Assembly: GCF_014946725.1 (NCBI RefSeq)
Contig: NZ_JACFXY010000003.1
Location: forward strand, 124,001-188,000
Length of the DNA stretch: 64,000 nt
DNA from: Mixta mediterraneensis
GTDB lineage: Bacteria; Pseudomonadota; Gammaproteobacteria; Enterobacterales; Enterobacteriaceae
Reading direction: 5' to 3'
The notes below the pieces were generated by a model. The model was not told where the DNA came from and ran no database searches. It worked only from the letters and a program-made list of their open reading frames with translations. The translations under genes and the position numbers were made by a program. Shown here in pieces: positions 1 to 9,986 of the stretch (its first letter is position 1; every line of letters starts with the position of its first letter).

Positions 1-184
1 TCCGCACCTTCATTCCGGGGTCGCCAAACTTACCGGTCTGAAAACGTGCAGACAGTCTCGGGGAGTTTACTCCCGGCAGCTGTTCGTCTGGCACCCTTTA
101 CGTATGTTTACGTCAGTGTCAATTCTCTGAAAAGACAAGATTTATCGTGTGAGGAAAGTGCCATTAAGCGCCGAACGGTAATGC

Positions 185-200
185 CCTCCCTTAAGGGAGG
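185..200. promoter_or_regulatory. perfect 16-bp palindrome covering a ribosome binding site
   Basis: CCTCCCTTAAGGGAGG reads the same on both strands. Its right arm (GGGAGG) is the Shine-Dalgarno sequence of the small truncated gene starting at 206. In RNA it would form a hairpin hiding the ribosome binding site. This is seen directly; the regulatory role is inferred. Confidence 0.45.
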
Positions 201-205
201 TGCAT

Positions 206-265
206 ATGTCTGACAACCGCAGAAATATCCCAGGTATTTATTCACTTGATGCCGAACAGTCGTAA
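206..265 (+). pseudogene. 5' end of an unidentified gene, truncated by IS66
   Basis: An ATG at 206 follows a strong GGGAGG ribosome binding site at 195-200. Nineteen codons are read (starting MSDNRRNIPGIYSLD), the last completed by the first base of the IS66 element at 262, and a stop follows at 263-265 inside the IS. Only the N-terminus survives and I do not recognise it. Its position beyond rci suggests it belonged to the same integrative element as the pil operon, transcribed in the opposite direction. The 205 bases before it show only small hairpins (for example GGGAG-TTTA-CTCCC near 62-75) and no gene. Confidence 0.5.
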
Positions 266-291
266 GCGTCTCATCCAGACCGTATTGAAGC

Positions 292-1863
292 TCAGACAAA
301 AGTGAGATCGACCTTCCAGGGCAGCAGATCACGGACCCGGTTCACCGGCCAGTCCTGGATATGACCGATGACGTAACGCAGCCACGCCTCCGGTTCCACG
401 CCGTTAAGCCGGCAGGTGCCGATCAGCGAGTACAGTACCGCAGCACGTTCCCCGCCCGCGTCTGAACCCGCGAACAGCCAGTTTTTCCGCCCCAGGGCAA
501 CGCCACGCAGCGCGTTCTCTGCGATGTTATTGTCTATCTCGGCCCAGCCGTTGCTGCAGTACAGGTTCAGCGCATCCCACTGCTTCAGCAGGTACGAGAA
601 CGCCTTCGCCGTATCCGAGTGGCGCGACAGCACCTTCATCTGTGCCTGTACCCAGTCGTACAGCGACTGCATCAGCGGGACCGTCTGCTCTTTCCGGACC
701 GCCAGCCGCTCCTCTGCCGGGCTGCCGCGTATCTCCGCCTCGATGGCATACAGTTTACCGATGCGCTTCAGCGCTTCGGTTGTGACGTCGGTCGGTGTGC
801 GGACGTGAACGTCATGGATTTTTCGCCGGGCGTGCGCCATGCAGGCCGCTTCGGCGATACGGCCGTCTTCGTACAGTGCGTTGTAGCCGCCGTAAGCATC
901 GGCCTGCAGGATACCGCTGTATCCGGCAAGGTGTTGCTGCGGATGGATCCCCTTACGGTCCGGCGAGTACGCGAACCCCACCGCCGGGGGAAGCGGTGAG
1001 CCCGCGTTACGGTCGTCCCGCACGTAGACCCACAGCCGGGCCGTGCGGGTTTTACCGCTGCCCGGCTCCTGAACCGGCACAGGGATATCGTCGGTATGCA
1101 CCTTGCCCGGAATCAGCACGTACTGGCGCAGCAGGTCATACAGCGGCTCCAGCAGTTCGCTGACCGCACCGGACCAGCGCCCCAGTGTGGCACGACTCAG
1201 CTCCACGCACTGACGCCGGTATATCTCTGACTGACGATAGTGAGGCGTGTGCTCTGCGAACTTTGCCGTGACGATGCGCGCCAGCAGCCCGGGACCCGCG
1301 TAGCTGCGCTCTATGGGTTTTGCCGGCATGGTCGCCTGAACGATGTGGTCACATCCACAGCAGGCCAGTTTTGGCCGCTGCGTTTCGATAACCTTAAAGG
1401 CGCTGCTGATGAGCTCCAGCTGCTCCGATACGTCGCAGCCCAGCGCGCTGAGCTCTCCGCCGCACGACGGGCAGGCGGTTTCTGCCGGCGACAGCGTGCG
1501 GGTTTCGCGGGGGAGTGTGGCCGGTAATGGTTTACGGGCAGAAGACTGGCGCAGCGGTTGCGGAACCACCGGGTCATGCTGCTCACCCAGCGCCTCAGCC
1601 ATCTCCTCCTGCAGGGCGCCGATGCGCTCTTCAGCCTCGCGCACCTGGCGCTGCGTTTTCTCACGCAGCTTTTCGGAGCTTTTGCCGAACTGCATGCGCT
1701 GAAGCTTAGTGATCAGCGCCTTCAGCCGGTTGATTTCGCTGGCGTACGCCGCCACCCGCTGTGAGAGCAGGCGGTTATACTCCGCCATTTTGCGGATGGT
1801 GGTCTGCTGCTCCAGCAGCAGCGCCCTGAGCCGGGCGTTTTCATCGGGAAGGGATGCGTCCAT
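292..1863 (-). CDS. tnpC: IS66 transposase TnpC (copy A)
   Basis: 523-residue DDE transposase of the IS66 family. It has an N-terminal leucine-zipper-like coiled coil (about residues 5-60), a CxxC zinc-binding region (CPSCGGE near 135, CCGCDH near 170), and the catalytic core. The motif [13 protein letters not shown] and the C-terminal NNIAENALR block are typical. Compared with copy B this protein has Gly instead of Trp in the segment PPAVxFAYSPDR. The Trp looks like the family residue, so this copy may be impaired. It is the last gene of the tnpABC operon, with 19 bases separating it from tnpB. Confidence 0.92.
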   Translation of the reverse strand: MDASLPDENARLRALLLEQQTTIRKMAEYNRLLSQRVAAYASEINRLKALITKLQRMQFGKSSEKLREKTQRQVREAEERIGALQEEMAEALGEQHDPVVPQPLRQSSARKPLPATLPRETRTLSPAETACPSCGGELSALGCDVSEQLELISSAFKVIETQRPKLACCGCDHIVQATMPAKPIERSYAGPGLLARIVTAKFAEHTPHYRQSEIYRRQCVELSRATLGRWSGAVSELLEPLYDLLRQYVLIPGKVHTDDIPVPVQEPGSGKTRTARLWVYVRDDRNAGSPLPPAVGFAYSPDRKGIHPQQHLAGYSGILQADAYGGYNALYEDGRIAEAACMAHARRKIHDVHVRTPTDVTTEALKRIGKLYAIEAEIRGSPAEERLAVRKEQTVPLMQSLYDWVQAQMKVLSRHSDTAKAFSYLLKQWDALNLYCSNGWAEIDNNIAENALRGVALGRKNWLFAGSDAGGERAAVLYSLIGTCRLNGVEPEAWLRYVIGHIQDWPVNRVRDLLPWKVDLTFV

Positions 1864-1882
1864 AACCCCATTTTACAGCAGG

Positions 1883-2230
1883 TTATATCCGCAGGCCAGG
1901 CCGTTCAGTCCGCTGTGGGTGCTTCCAGTTAATGCCTTCCAGCAGCATGGAGAGCTGCGCAGGCGTCAGATGCACTTTTCCGTCACGGGTCACCGGCCAG
2001 ACGAAGCGCCCCCGCTCCAGTCGTTTGGTGAACAGGCACAGGCCGTCCCGGTCGGCCCACAGCACCTTTATCATGTCGCCGCGACGACCGCGAAAGATAA
2101 ACAGATGACCGCTGAACGGATCGGTGCGAAGCGTGTTCTGCACTTTCGCTGCCAGCCCGTTGAAGCTACAGCGCATATCTGTCACGCCAGCAACCAGCCA
2201 GATCCGCGAACCTGCCGGAAAGCTAATCAT
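1883..2230 (-). CDS. tnpB: IS66 accessory protein TnpB (copy A)
   Basis: 115-residue protein of the IS66 Orf2 family (about 115 residues is the family norm), with the conserved segment FIFRGRRGDMIKVLWADRDG and the C-terminal block LSMLLEGINW. It is required together with TnpA and TnpC for IS66 transposition; its biochemical role is not known. Its ATG overlaps the tnpA stop, indicating translational coupling. It appears identical to the copy at 25356-25703. Confidence 0.93.
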   Translation of the reverse strand: MISFPAGSRIWLVAGVTDMRCSFNGLAAKVQNTLRTDPFSGHLFIFRGRRGDMIKVLWADRDGLCLFTKRLERGRFVWPVTRDGKVHLTPAQLSMLLEGINWKHPQRTERPGLRI

Positions 2231-2880
2231 GACTCACCCTCCCTGAGTTCGCTGACCAGTGCGCGCAGAAGTTCAGGCGTCAGCGGGCCAGTCAGGTTGA
2301 GGCTTCCACCTGGCAACGTCAGCCTGCAGCTGATGACCGGTGGCAGGTCTGCTGATACGACGCCGTTTTGCCTGGGCGGAGGGACAACAGGCTCCATAGT
2401 AACCGGAATCAGAGTCGCTCTGTTGGCCGGATCCAGTAGCCCCTGACGATGCAGATTGCGCCAGTTGAACAGCAGATTATCGTTAATGCCATGCTCACGG
2501 GCAATTTGAGCCACACAGGCGTCCGGCTGCAGGGTCAGCTCCGCCATGCGAATTTTGAATTCCAGAGGCCAGTCCGGCCGGCGTTTTTTTACAGGAAGAT
2601 TTGTCTCAAGATTGAAGGCATAGAGCTCTTCCTCCAGGCGTTCAGGCGTGTATTCTTCCGACAATGGCCAGTTAATTCCGGTTCGTCGAAAACGCGTGAA
2701 CATTTTATGTATGGCAGATGAGCTAAGGTTCAGTTGTTCTGCTATTTCACGGTAAGTCAGAGCCTCATTAAAGCGCAGGCTCAGCGCTGTGAAGATCCAT
2801 GGTCTTCTGGTGTAAGGCGTATTTTTGTCCACGGTAGTGTCCATGTTCGCGAAAGTGTCCATGGTAGGAAACGCGGGCAA
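2227..2880 (-). CDS. tnpA: IS66 DNA-binding protein TnpA (copy A)
   Basis: 217 residues from the first ATG, which lies 10 bases from the right inverted repeat. A first helix-turn-helix-like segment (LTYREIAEQLNLSSSAIHKM, about residues 41-60) is followed by a second, transposase-Orf1-like one (FKIRMAELTLQP...IAREHGINDNLLFNWR, about 107-142). The acidic C-terminus ends in ALVSELREGES. It probably binds the IS ends. Internal Met codons near residues 7 and 13 are alternative starts. Confidence 0.88.
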   Translation of the reverse strand: MPAFPTMDTFANMDTTVDKNTPYTRRPWIFTALSLRFNEALTYREIAEQLNLSSSAIHKMFTRFRRTGINWPLSEEYTPERLEEELYAFNLETNLPVKKRRPDWPLEFKIRMAELTLQPDACVAQIAREHGINDNLLFNWRNLHRQGLLDPANRATLIPVTMEPVVPPPRQNGVVSADLPPVISCRLTLPGGSLNLTGPLTPELLRALVSELREGES

Positions 2881-2911
2881 AAATAAAAGACGGTCTGGAT
2901 GAGACGCTTAC

Positions 2912-3375
2912 GCTGTTTCCAGAGCCAAATGAAAAATAGCCAGCAACTGTGGATTTTTGCTGCGTAGGGCACGGGTAATCCGGCGCTCTTCCGGGGAGGT
3001 CAGACGTCGCGTGCGTCCTGGAGACGCTGTTGGTTTGCGGACGTATTCAACGGGATTGTGTGAACAGGTCCCCCATTCTATGCGTGCGAGATTATAAAGC
3101 GATGAAAGCAGTGCCAGCTCAAGCCTTACGGTATTGGGACTCACCACACGTCCTGTACGGTCGCTTACCGTATTCAGCCTCGTATCACGGTAATCAGCGA
3201 TATCCACGGAGCTAATCTCATCCATGCACTTCATCGACAGCGCTGAACGTTTAATAACGTTGATACGATAAAACTCCTGAAGATGACCACGTTTATGGAC
3301 AGAGACAGCACTGAAATATTTATCCAGTGCTTTTCCAAGTGCCATTTTTTTTATTCGGTTTCTGACCGCCATCAT
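2912..3375 (-). pseudogene. rci: shufflon-specific tyrosine recombinase Rci, 3' truncated by IS66
   Basis: The ORF starts at one of two adjacent ATGs (3373-3375 or 3370-3372) behind a GGGGGG ribosome binding site. It matches the R64 Rci N-terminal half: [51 protein letters not shown] and FHLALETA. It stops exactly at the IS66 inverted repeat, after the last of these. The C-terminal catalytic domain, with the Arg-His-x-x-Arg cluster and nucleophilic Tyr, is absent. In intact systems Rci inverts DNA between sfx sites to change the PilV tip adhesin. Here the fragment keeps only the SAM-like and early catalytic-domain portion, so inversion should be impossible unless another Rci acts in trans. 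Confidence 0.9.
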
Positions 3376-3423
3376 ACCCCCCTGAAAAAACAGGAAAGAT
3401 ATCACATTGCTGCCAGACATCAC

Positions 3424-3657
3424 TGTCAATCCGGTGTGTGGAAAACCCCGGCCCCCGGAGGCGGTCAGTATGTTCTCCGCAGGTACTCGTCAGACGGCTC
3501 ACTTGTGCCGGATATCCAGGTGCTTTGTCAGGCAAACCCCGTTACAGGTGGATGTAACTGCCCGGCCGGTGCAACGGACAATGCCTATATGACGGGGCAG
3601 TCGTACATGTTTGTGCCCTGGGATACGTATTTCGAGACGCATTTTTGCACATTGTGA
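3424..3657 (+). other. silent alternative PilV C-terminal cassette
   Basis: Reading from inside the left sfx site, this cassette encodes [20 protein letters not shown]... and ends ...YFETHFCTL with a TGA at 3655-3657. It is about 77 residues and Cys-rich (CQANPVTGGCNCPAG). It has no start codon or ribosome binding site of its own. It would be expressed only after inversion of 3423-4055 joined it to the pilV constant region. In R64 such cassettes decide which recipient cell-surface lipopolysaccharide the pilus tip recognises; the ligand here cannot be told. Confidence 0.82.
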
Positions 3658-3688
3658 TTGCCTGCAGCCTGCCCTGAAAACAGGCAAT
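3657..3688. terminator. inverted repeat between the two pilV cassettes
   Basis: ATTGCCTG (3657-3664) pairs with CAGGCAAT (3681-3688). The hairpin lies in the 37 bases between the stop codons of the two converging cassettes. Because it is symmetric it would sit just 3' of whichever cassette is expressed. No strong T run is present, so termination efficiency is uncertain. Confidence 0.4.
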
Positions 3689-4846
3689 GGGCCTTTACTG
3701 ATACTGATTAACACCAAAACGGCCTGGAGAGCACCCCTCTGATGGCAGAGGGGTAGATAATATTGTGTAAGCCGTATTCGCAGGAACTTCAAAAGTGATT
3801 GAGCCAGATTTTGACCATTCAGGGTTGTTATCATTACCGTAAGACACTGTTACCCCATTAACGATTCCTGATAAATTCCACGTATTTACGCACGCCCCAT
3901 CTTTTACTGAGCGTGAAACAATAGAGTTACCGCCCTGGGCATAAACAGTCATCGTTGTTGTTCCTGAATTGTATCCGTTGTACTGCGAATCAAAGGTACC
4001 TACATAGCTATAACTACCGTTGCTGACATTTCCCCGCCACACACCGGATTGACAGGAAAGTATGGCACCAGATGCATCACGGCTTACCAGCCCGTTTGGT
4101 GAGCAAGCAGCGCCCGCCGTGTTAACGCCATCGAGCTGCAGAACTTCCCCCGTGGACAGGCGTCCGTCTGCACGCACGCTACCTCCACGTACCTGACCGC
4201 CGGTGTAAATATTTTTGTTATTGACGGCCCGGACCCAGTCATTATCTGACATGTAAAAACCACCCCCGTGGGTCTCATCGAGCCAGCCTTTACCGTTCCG
4301 CGTAATGAACCAGCCATTATTAGAACGGATATCGTTATTGGCTGTAATGGCATTACCGGCAGTGACATTTGAACCAGCAGTCACGTTCTGCCCCGTCACC
4401 GTACCGTTTGCGGTGATATTTCCACTGGCCGTTACGTTGCCGCTAAAAGCGCCCGTTACGGCATTAACTGTACCGGTATTGTTCAGGTTATTGCCGCCCA
4501 TATCGATACTGGTATGCATGGTATTGAGATCGGGCTTGCCGGTGACCGAAAATCGGTAAAGCCGGTCACTTTCACCGCGTGAGACGCCCAGTTCGTCAGC
4601 GGTCAGCAGAGTGGCGATATGCCCCTGTGTGCTGCTGACACCAAACTGTGCGAGAGGAACGGTCCAGCTTCCCATTGCTCCGGTCGCAATTCCCGATGTC
4701 CAGACATAACCACCCATGCCGGTGGATATATCCATTGATATCTGGCGCAGCGCAAGAAACGTGTCGCTACCGATGTAAAACTGGCCCACCTGCCGATGTA
4801 AATCTGACCCACCTAGGGTAAAAATGGCAGTTTTAAGGCACTGCCA

Positions 4847-6660
<1,814 letters not shown>

Positions 6661-7127
6661 TTCAAAGGGGGTGGGTCAGTTTTACTTTGGCAGGGTGGGT
6701 CAGAATTCGATCGGTATTGACAGAAACGGAAGTGCAGAGCCATCATGCGTGTAGACCATCGCCTGCAGCTGGTCGGTGTTGGTGGCATTGCGTATAACCG
6801 CAGCGGAATAAGCCTGGCCGTCAATGGTGGTCTCACTGAAGCCCTGTTCCAGAAAACCGGTATTTTTCAGCATAGCGGGTGTCACAATGACCGGCGCGGT
6901 GGTGGTGGCGCTGGTGAGCAGCGTATCGTAATAACGCCCGGTATAACTTTTTACGGCCTGCGTGAAGCGGGACACCTACGCTGAGGTGTTCATCCAGGTC
7001 CGTTTCTGCATCCAGTCGCTGATGAGCGAATATCCCCATACGCTGACCAGCAGCAGAATCAGTAAAGCCGCACCCGTACTGAGAATAGCCCAGCCACGAT
7101 CGGTTGTTTTTATTGAGTTCACTGGCA

Positions 7128-7784
7128 TCACCATGTAATAAGCGGCTGATAAAGTTCAGGCAGTGTCACTGACATCGCACCGGCACACAGCCAGGGGCCC
7201 ATCGGCCCGCCCTCGCTTATGCGACGGACGGATAACTGCCACAGGACAAAAAACATCACACCGGTCAGCAGGGCATAAAGCCCAACGGTTCCACCGAGCC
7301 ATGCGGCAATGGCACCGGCCAGCCACACATCGCCCAGTCCCAGACACTCGCGACCATGAATCTTCGTTGAGGCATATCGCCAGCCGCCGAAAATCAACAT
7401 CGCGATGACCGCAGAAAGGAGATGTTCCGTAAACCCCGGGTTCAGAAGTGCGGCAGCAAGCCCCGCAGTCAGACAGCTCACCGTCATTTCGCGGGGCAGC
7501 AGTCCCGTCAGCGCATCGGTAAGCGTCATTCTGAAAAGAAACAGGCTGATGAAAAATGACAGCAGGCGCGTCATCGCCGGTGCGGGTGCCAGCAGCATGA
7601 CACTGACAGCAGCGGCATATAGCCAGACTATCGCCGGAGGCACAGGAGAACTGCGCCCGTTCCAGTTACCCGATGTCACCAGGTTAATACTGACGAGGCT
7701 CGCCATAAAATTAAACAAACCGAGGCTCAGTGGAAAAATGATGCCAAGCGTTGGCCACGGCATACTCAGTGTCAGCAGTGTCAC
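7128..7784 (-). CDS. pilU: type IVb prepilin peptidase PilU
   Basis: Membrane aspartyl peptidase of the A24 family that cleaves the leaders of PilS and PilV. The GTG start at 7782-7784 overlaps the pilT stop (GTGA). A longer upstream reading would simply overlap pilT. It gives 218 residues, the usual size for R64-type PilU. Several hydrophobic segments alternate with cytoplasmic loops. The two catalytic motifs are visible: TDALTGLLP (first Asp) and GLGDVWL (GxGD). It lacks the N-terminal methylase domain of type IVa PilD. Its stop overlaps the pilV start. Confidence 0.85.
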   Translation of the reverse strand: MTLLTLSMPWPTLGIIFPLSLGLFNFMASLVSINLVTSGNWNGRSSPVPPAIVWLYAAAVSVMLLAPAPAMTRLLSFFISLFLFRMTLTDALTGLLPREMTVSCLTAGLAAALLNPGFTEHLLSAVIAMLIFGGWRYASTKIHGRECLGLGDVWLAGAIAAWLGGTVGLYALLTGVMFFVLWQLSVRRISEGGPMGPWLCAGAMSVTLPELYQPLITW

Positions 7785-8260
7785 AGTCTGATCCCCCGTT
7801 CTTTCAGTAAAAGGCGCCGGTAAATGGCATAAATCCGGTTGGCGTAAGATTCGCGCGTTTCGTGGCGATCCTGACGAAAACCAGCGTTGTAAGAACCCAG
7901 ACAATTCCAGCTGATGCCGCATACCTGAAAATGTTTCGCCAGAATCCATGTACCAATCTGCACATTGAGACAGGGACGGGTCAGCAGATCCTGTGGACTA
8001 CGGATAACCCCCTGCGCTATCAGCGCCGGGATGTGTGTGGAGTTGACCTGCATCAACCCGTAATCAGTGCTGAGCGCACGCCCGGTCTTTTTATCGCGGT
8101 TAACATTCGTAATCCCCGGACGCAGACTGCTTTCGCCGGTGGCAATGGCCTGAATCAGCAGCGGATCGATGTGGTACTTTGTCCCTGCTGCGTCGAAGCA
8201 GAATGACCCCGCGCGGGGGCTGAGCAGGATAAACAGCAGGAGGGCAGTCAGGCGCAGCAT
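7781..8260 (-). CDS. pilT: PilT lytic transglycosylase of the thin-pilus operon
   Basis: 159 residues with a signal peptide (LTALLLFILLSPRAGSF). The lysozyme-like transglycosylase domain shows the catalytic Glu in AIATGESSLRPG, the GLMQVNSTH motif and CLGSYNAGF. It makes local openings in peptidoglycan for pilus assembly. This PilT is unrelated to the retraction ATPase called PilT in type IVa systems. The gap to pilS is 4 bases and the overlap with pilU is 4 bases, so it sits inside the pil operon. Confidence 0.88.
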   Translation of the reverse strand: MLRLTALLLFILLSPRAGSFCFDAAGTKYHIDPLLIQAIATGESSLRPGITNVNRDKKTGRALSTDYGLMQVNSTHIPALIAQGVIRSPQDLLTRPCLNVQIGTWILAKHFQVCGISWNCLGSYNAGFRQDRHETRESYANRIYAIYRRLLLKERGIRL

Positions 8261-8264
8261 GTCA

Positions 8265-8861
8265 TCAGCCGTTGTGGGTGAAGACCAGGGTGTTGTTACC
8301 GGTCATGCCTGTGTCAGCGGTACAGGCTTTGCCGGCATCTTCGGCGCTGACCAGGCCGTCACTGTAGTCGGTGCTGTTAAGGCTGATGGCACTGAACGCG
8401 CCACCGGAGCCGAGCTGGGTAGCAATGGAGATACAGTCGGCCTGCGGCACTTTCTGTGTGGTGACGGAGAAACCATTATTGAATCCGTTTGATGCCACCG
8501 GTGCCATGACAACCTGGCCTCCATAGCTGTTCCACATCGTCGCCGTGCCGGAACTGGCCGTCCCCTGAATCGTCCAGCCGGCCTTCGGCGCGCCCCCCTG
8601 CTGGATAAGCGTGCCGGTCATGGTGGTGCCACTGGTAAAGTTATACCCCCCCTGGGTCTGCTTGAGCTGCTGGGCATTGGTCACAATTGTCTGGATATTT
8701 GAGGTTTCCACCGCAACAGACTTTTTGCCAGAGAGACTCCAGACAAGCGCCCCGACAATGCAGATGACGATAACCGTAAACAGGGCAATGCTGCCGTGCT
8801 CAAGGATGCCCCAGCCCCGGTCTGGCTGGCGCTGGTAATAATGTGATGTCTGAGATGACAT
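8265..8861 (-). CDS. pilS: major type IVb prepilin PilS
   Basis: 198 residues. A long leader (MSSQTSHYYQRQPDRG) ends with the Gly-Trp cleavage site, and mature numbering puts Glu at position 5 (W-G-I-L-E) before the hydrophobic helix (HGSIALFTVIVICIVGALVW). Two Cys (ADCISIA and GKACTAD) are placed to form the C-terminal disulphide loop. It is the structural subunit of the thin pilus, processed by PilU. It lies between pilR (9-base gap) and pilT. It is intact, unlike pilV. Confidence 0.9.
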   Translation of the reverse strand: MSSQTSHYYQRQPDRGWGILEHGSIALFTVIVICIVGALVWSLSGKKSVAVETSNIQTIVTNAQQLKQTQGGYNFTSGTTMTGTLIQQGGAPKAGWTIQGTASSGTATMWNSYGGQVVMAPVASNGFNNGFSVTTQKVPQADCISIATQLGSGGAFSAISLNSTDYSDGLVSAEDAGKACTADTGMTGNNTLVFTHNG

Positions 8862-8870
8862 AGTCGTTCC

Positions 8871-9986
8871 TTAATGTATGTTGAAGGTGTTCATGTCCTG
8901 AATCTGCATCACCATCAGCAGGATGAGTAAGAAGAAACTCATAATCAGAACGAGAGAAAAGAGTTTGGTAACGTTTGCCCGCCGGGCCACTCGCGTCAGC
9001 GCCTGTTCGAGCCAGCGGTCGGCATAGTTAGTGATGAGTGACGCAGCACTGTTGCCTTTATCCAGCAGAGAGAGGTAGTTCACCGCCTCGCGGCTTGGGA
9101 AGTCGTAACCGCTCTGGCGCAGCGCCATGCCCAGAGAGTTACCGTCGCTCATACACTCCATTGCCCCTTCGATACGCTCCTGCAGCCAGGGCGGAGCGAA
9201 CTCGTTCAGGATCTGCAGCGCCTTGAGCTCCTGCACGCCGGCACCCAGCAGGGCCCCGATATTCATCAGGAACACCGCCCCCTGCAGATCTTTATAAACC
9301 GACCAGGGCAGCAGATAGTCGGCCAGACGACGCAGTTTTCCCCGCCAGCGCGGTAGCGACCAGAACGCCAGAATGACTCCCCCGACAGCGGCACCCGCTG
9401 TTGTCACCCCCCACTTATCCGTCCACTGTGCCACGCCGTTCATCAGCCCGAGTGCACCGGTCCAGCGTGCCGGGTCAGACATTTTGCTTAAGGTGGGCAC
9501 CAGTGCCATGTTGTTGGCCAGCAGCAGCCCCGTACTCAGCAGGGCCAGCGCTGACGGAAAGACCGAGGCAAAAACCACCTGACCGAGGATGCGCCGGCGG
9601 GCGACAATCAGCTTGTCAGCCTGCATCAGCGCGCCGGGAATATTGCCGGTTTCCATCCCCGCGCTGATAAGCGCTGCCTCTTCATAAGGTGCCCAGGCAG
9701 CAAGCACATCCTGCAGGGAGCGCCCCTCACGGTTGTCCTTAACCCCTTCCAGGCAGTCCTGTACCAGCTCATGATAGGGGTGCCATCGCTGACCAAAGTC
9801 GGTATGCACCTCGCCTATCATGGTCAGCGCCTCTTTCAGCGGTTTGCGGTTTTCCAGCAGGAAGCGCAGGGTTTCGTAAAACGGCTGGCGATACTGACCG
9901 GTAAACGTTGCCCTGACCAGGCGATACCGCAGCATTTCCGCCAGCGACATATCACGCTCAGGCGAAAAACGGGTCTTAACCGACAT
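8871..9986 (-). CDS. pilR: PilR inner-membrane platform protein (GspF family)
   Basis: 371 residues from ATG 9984-9986, which overlaps the pilQ 3' end; reading from further upstream would lie inside pilQ. There are two GspF/T2SS-F helical repeats. The first is around FYETLRFLLENRKPLKEAL and ISAGMETGNIPGAL. The second is around FLMNIGALLGAGVQELKALQIL and SLLDKGNSAASLI. Membrane segments follow each repeat, and the last is near the C-terminus (LVLIMSFFLLILLMVMQI). It anchors the PilQ ATPase for pilus polymerisation. Confidence 0.9.
   Translation of the reverse strand: MSVKTRFSPERDMSLAEMLRYRLVRATFTGQYRQPFYETLRFLLENRKPLKEALTMIGEVHTDFGQRWHPYHELVQDCLEGVKDNREGRSLQDVLAAWAPYEEAALISAGMETGNIPGALMQADKLIVARRRILGQVVFASVFPSALALLSTGLLLANNMALVPTLSKMSDPARWTGALGLMNGVAQWTDKWGVTTAGAAVGGVILAFWSLPRWRGKLRRLADYLLPWSVYKDLQGAVFLMNIGALLGAGVQELKALQILNEFAPPWLQERIEGAMECMSDGNSLGMALRQSGYDFPSREAVNYLSLLDKGNSAASLITNYADRWLEQALTRVARRANVTKLFSLVLIMSFFLLILLMVMQIQDMNTFNIH

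Larger units (their letters stand above)
262..2911 (-). mobile_element. IS66-family insertion sequence, copy A (2650 bp)
   Basis: The element is bounded by perfect 22-bp inverted repeats (starting GTAAGCGTCTCATCC) at 262-283 and 2890-2911 and carries three genes, tnpA-tnpB-tnpC, on the minus strand. It is the same length as the copy at 23735-26384, with only a few base differences noticed. IS66 elements normally make an 8-bp target duplication, but the flanks here (GAACAGTC left, GCTGTTTC right) do not match. The element truncates rci on its right and a small unknown gene on its left, so the original insertion was followed by deletion or recombination. Confidence 0.92.
3423..4055. repeat. two-state shufflon segment bounded by inverted sfx sites
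   Basis: The same 19-bp sequence, CTGTCAATCCGGTGTGTGG, occurs at 3423-3441 on the plus strand and at 4037-4055 on the minus strand. It matches the R64 sfx consensus (GTGCCAATCCGGTNNNTGG) closely. The 633-bp segment carries two PilV C-terminal cassettes facing each other. The minus-strand cassette (3695 to about 4050) is currently joined to the pilV constant region. The plus-strand cassette (3424-3657) is silent. Inversion would exchange them in frame, because both begin with the residues CQSGVW encoded by the site. R64 has several segments; this is a minimal one-segment version. Confidence 0.88.

Noticed and set aside
619..999. Long plus-strand frames opposite the IS66 transposase (repeated at 24092-24472)
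   Set aside because: They are antisense shadows produced by the GC-rich codon pattern of tnpC and have no start signals or family features.
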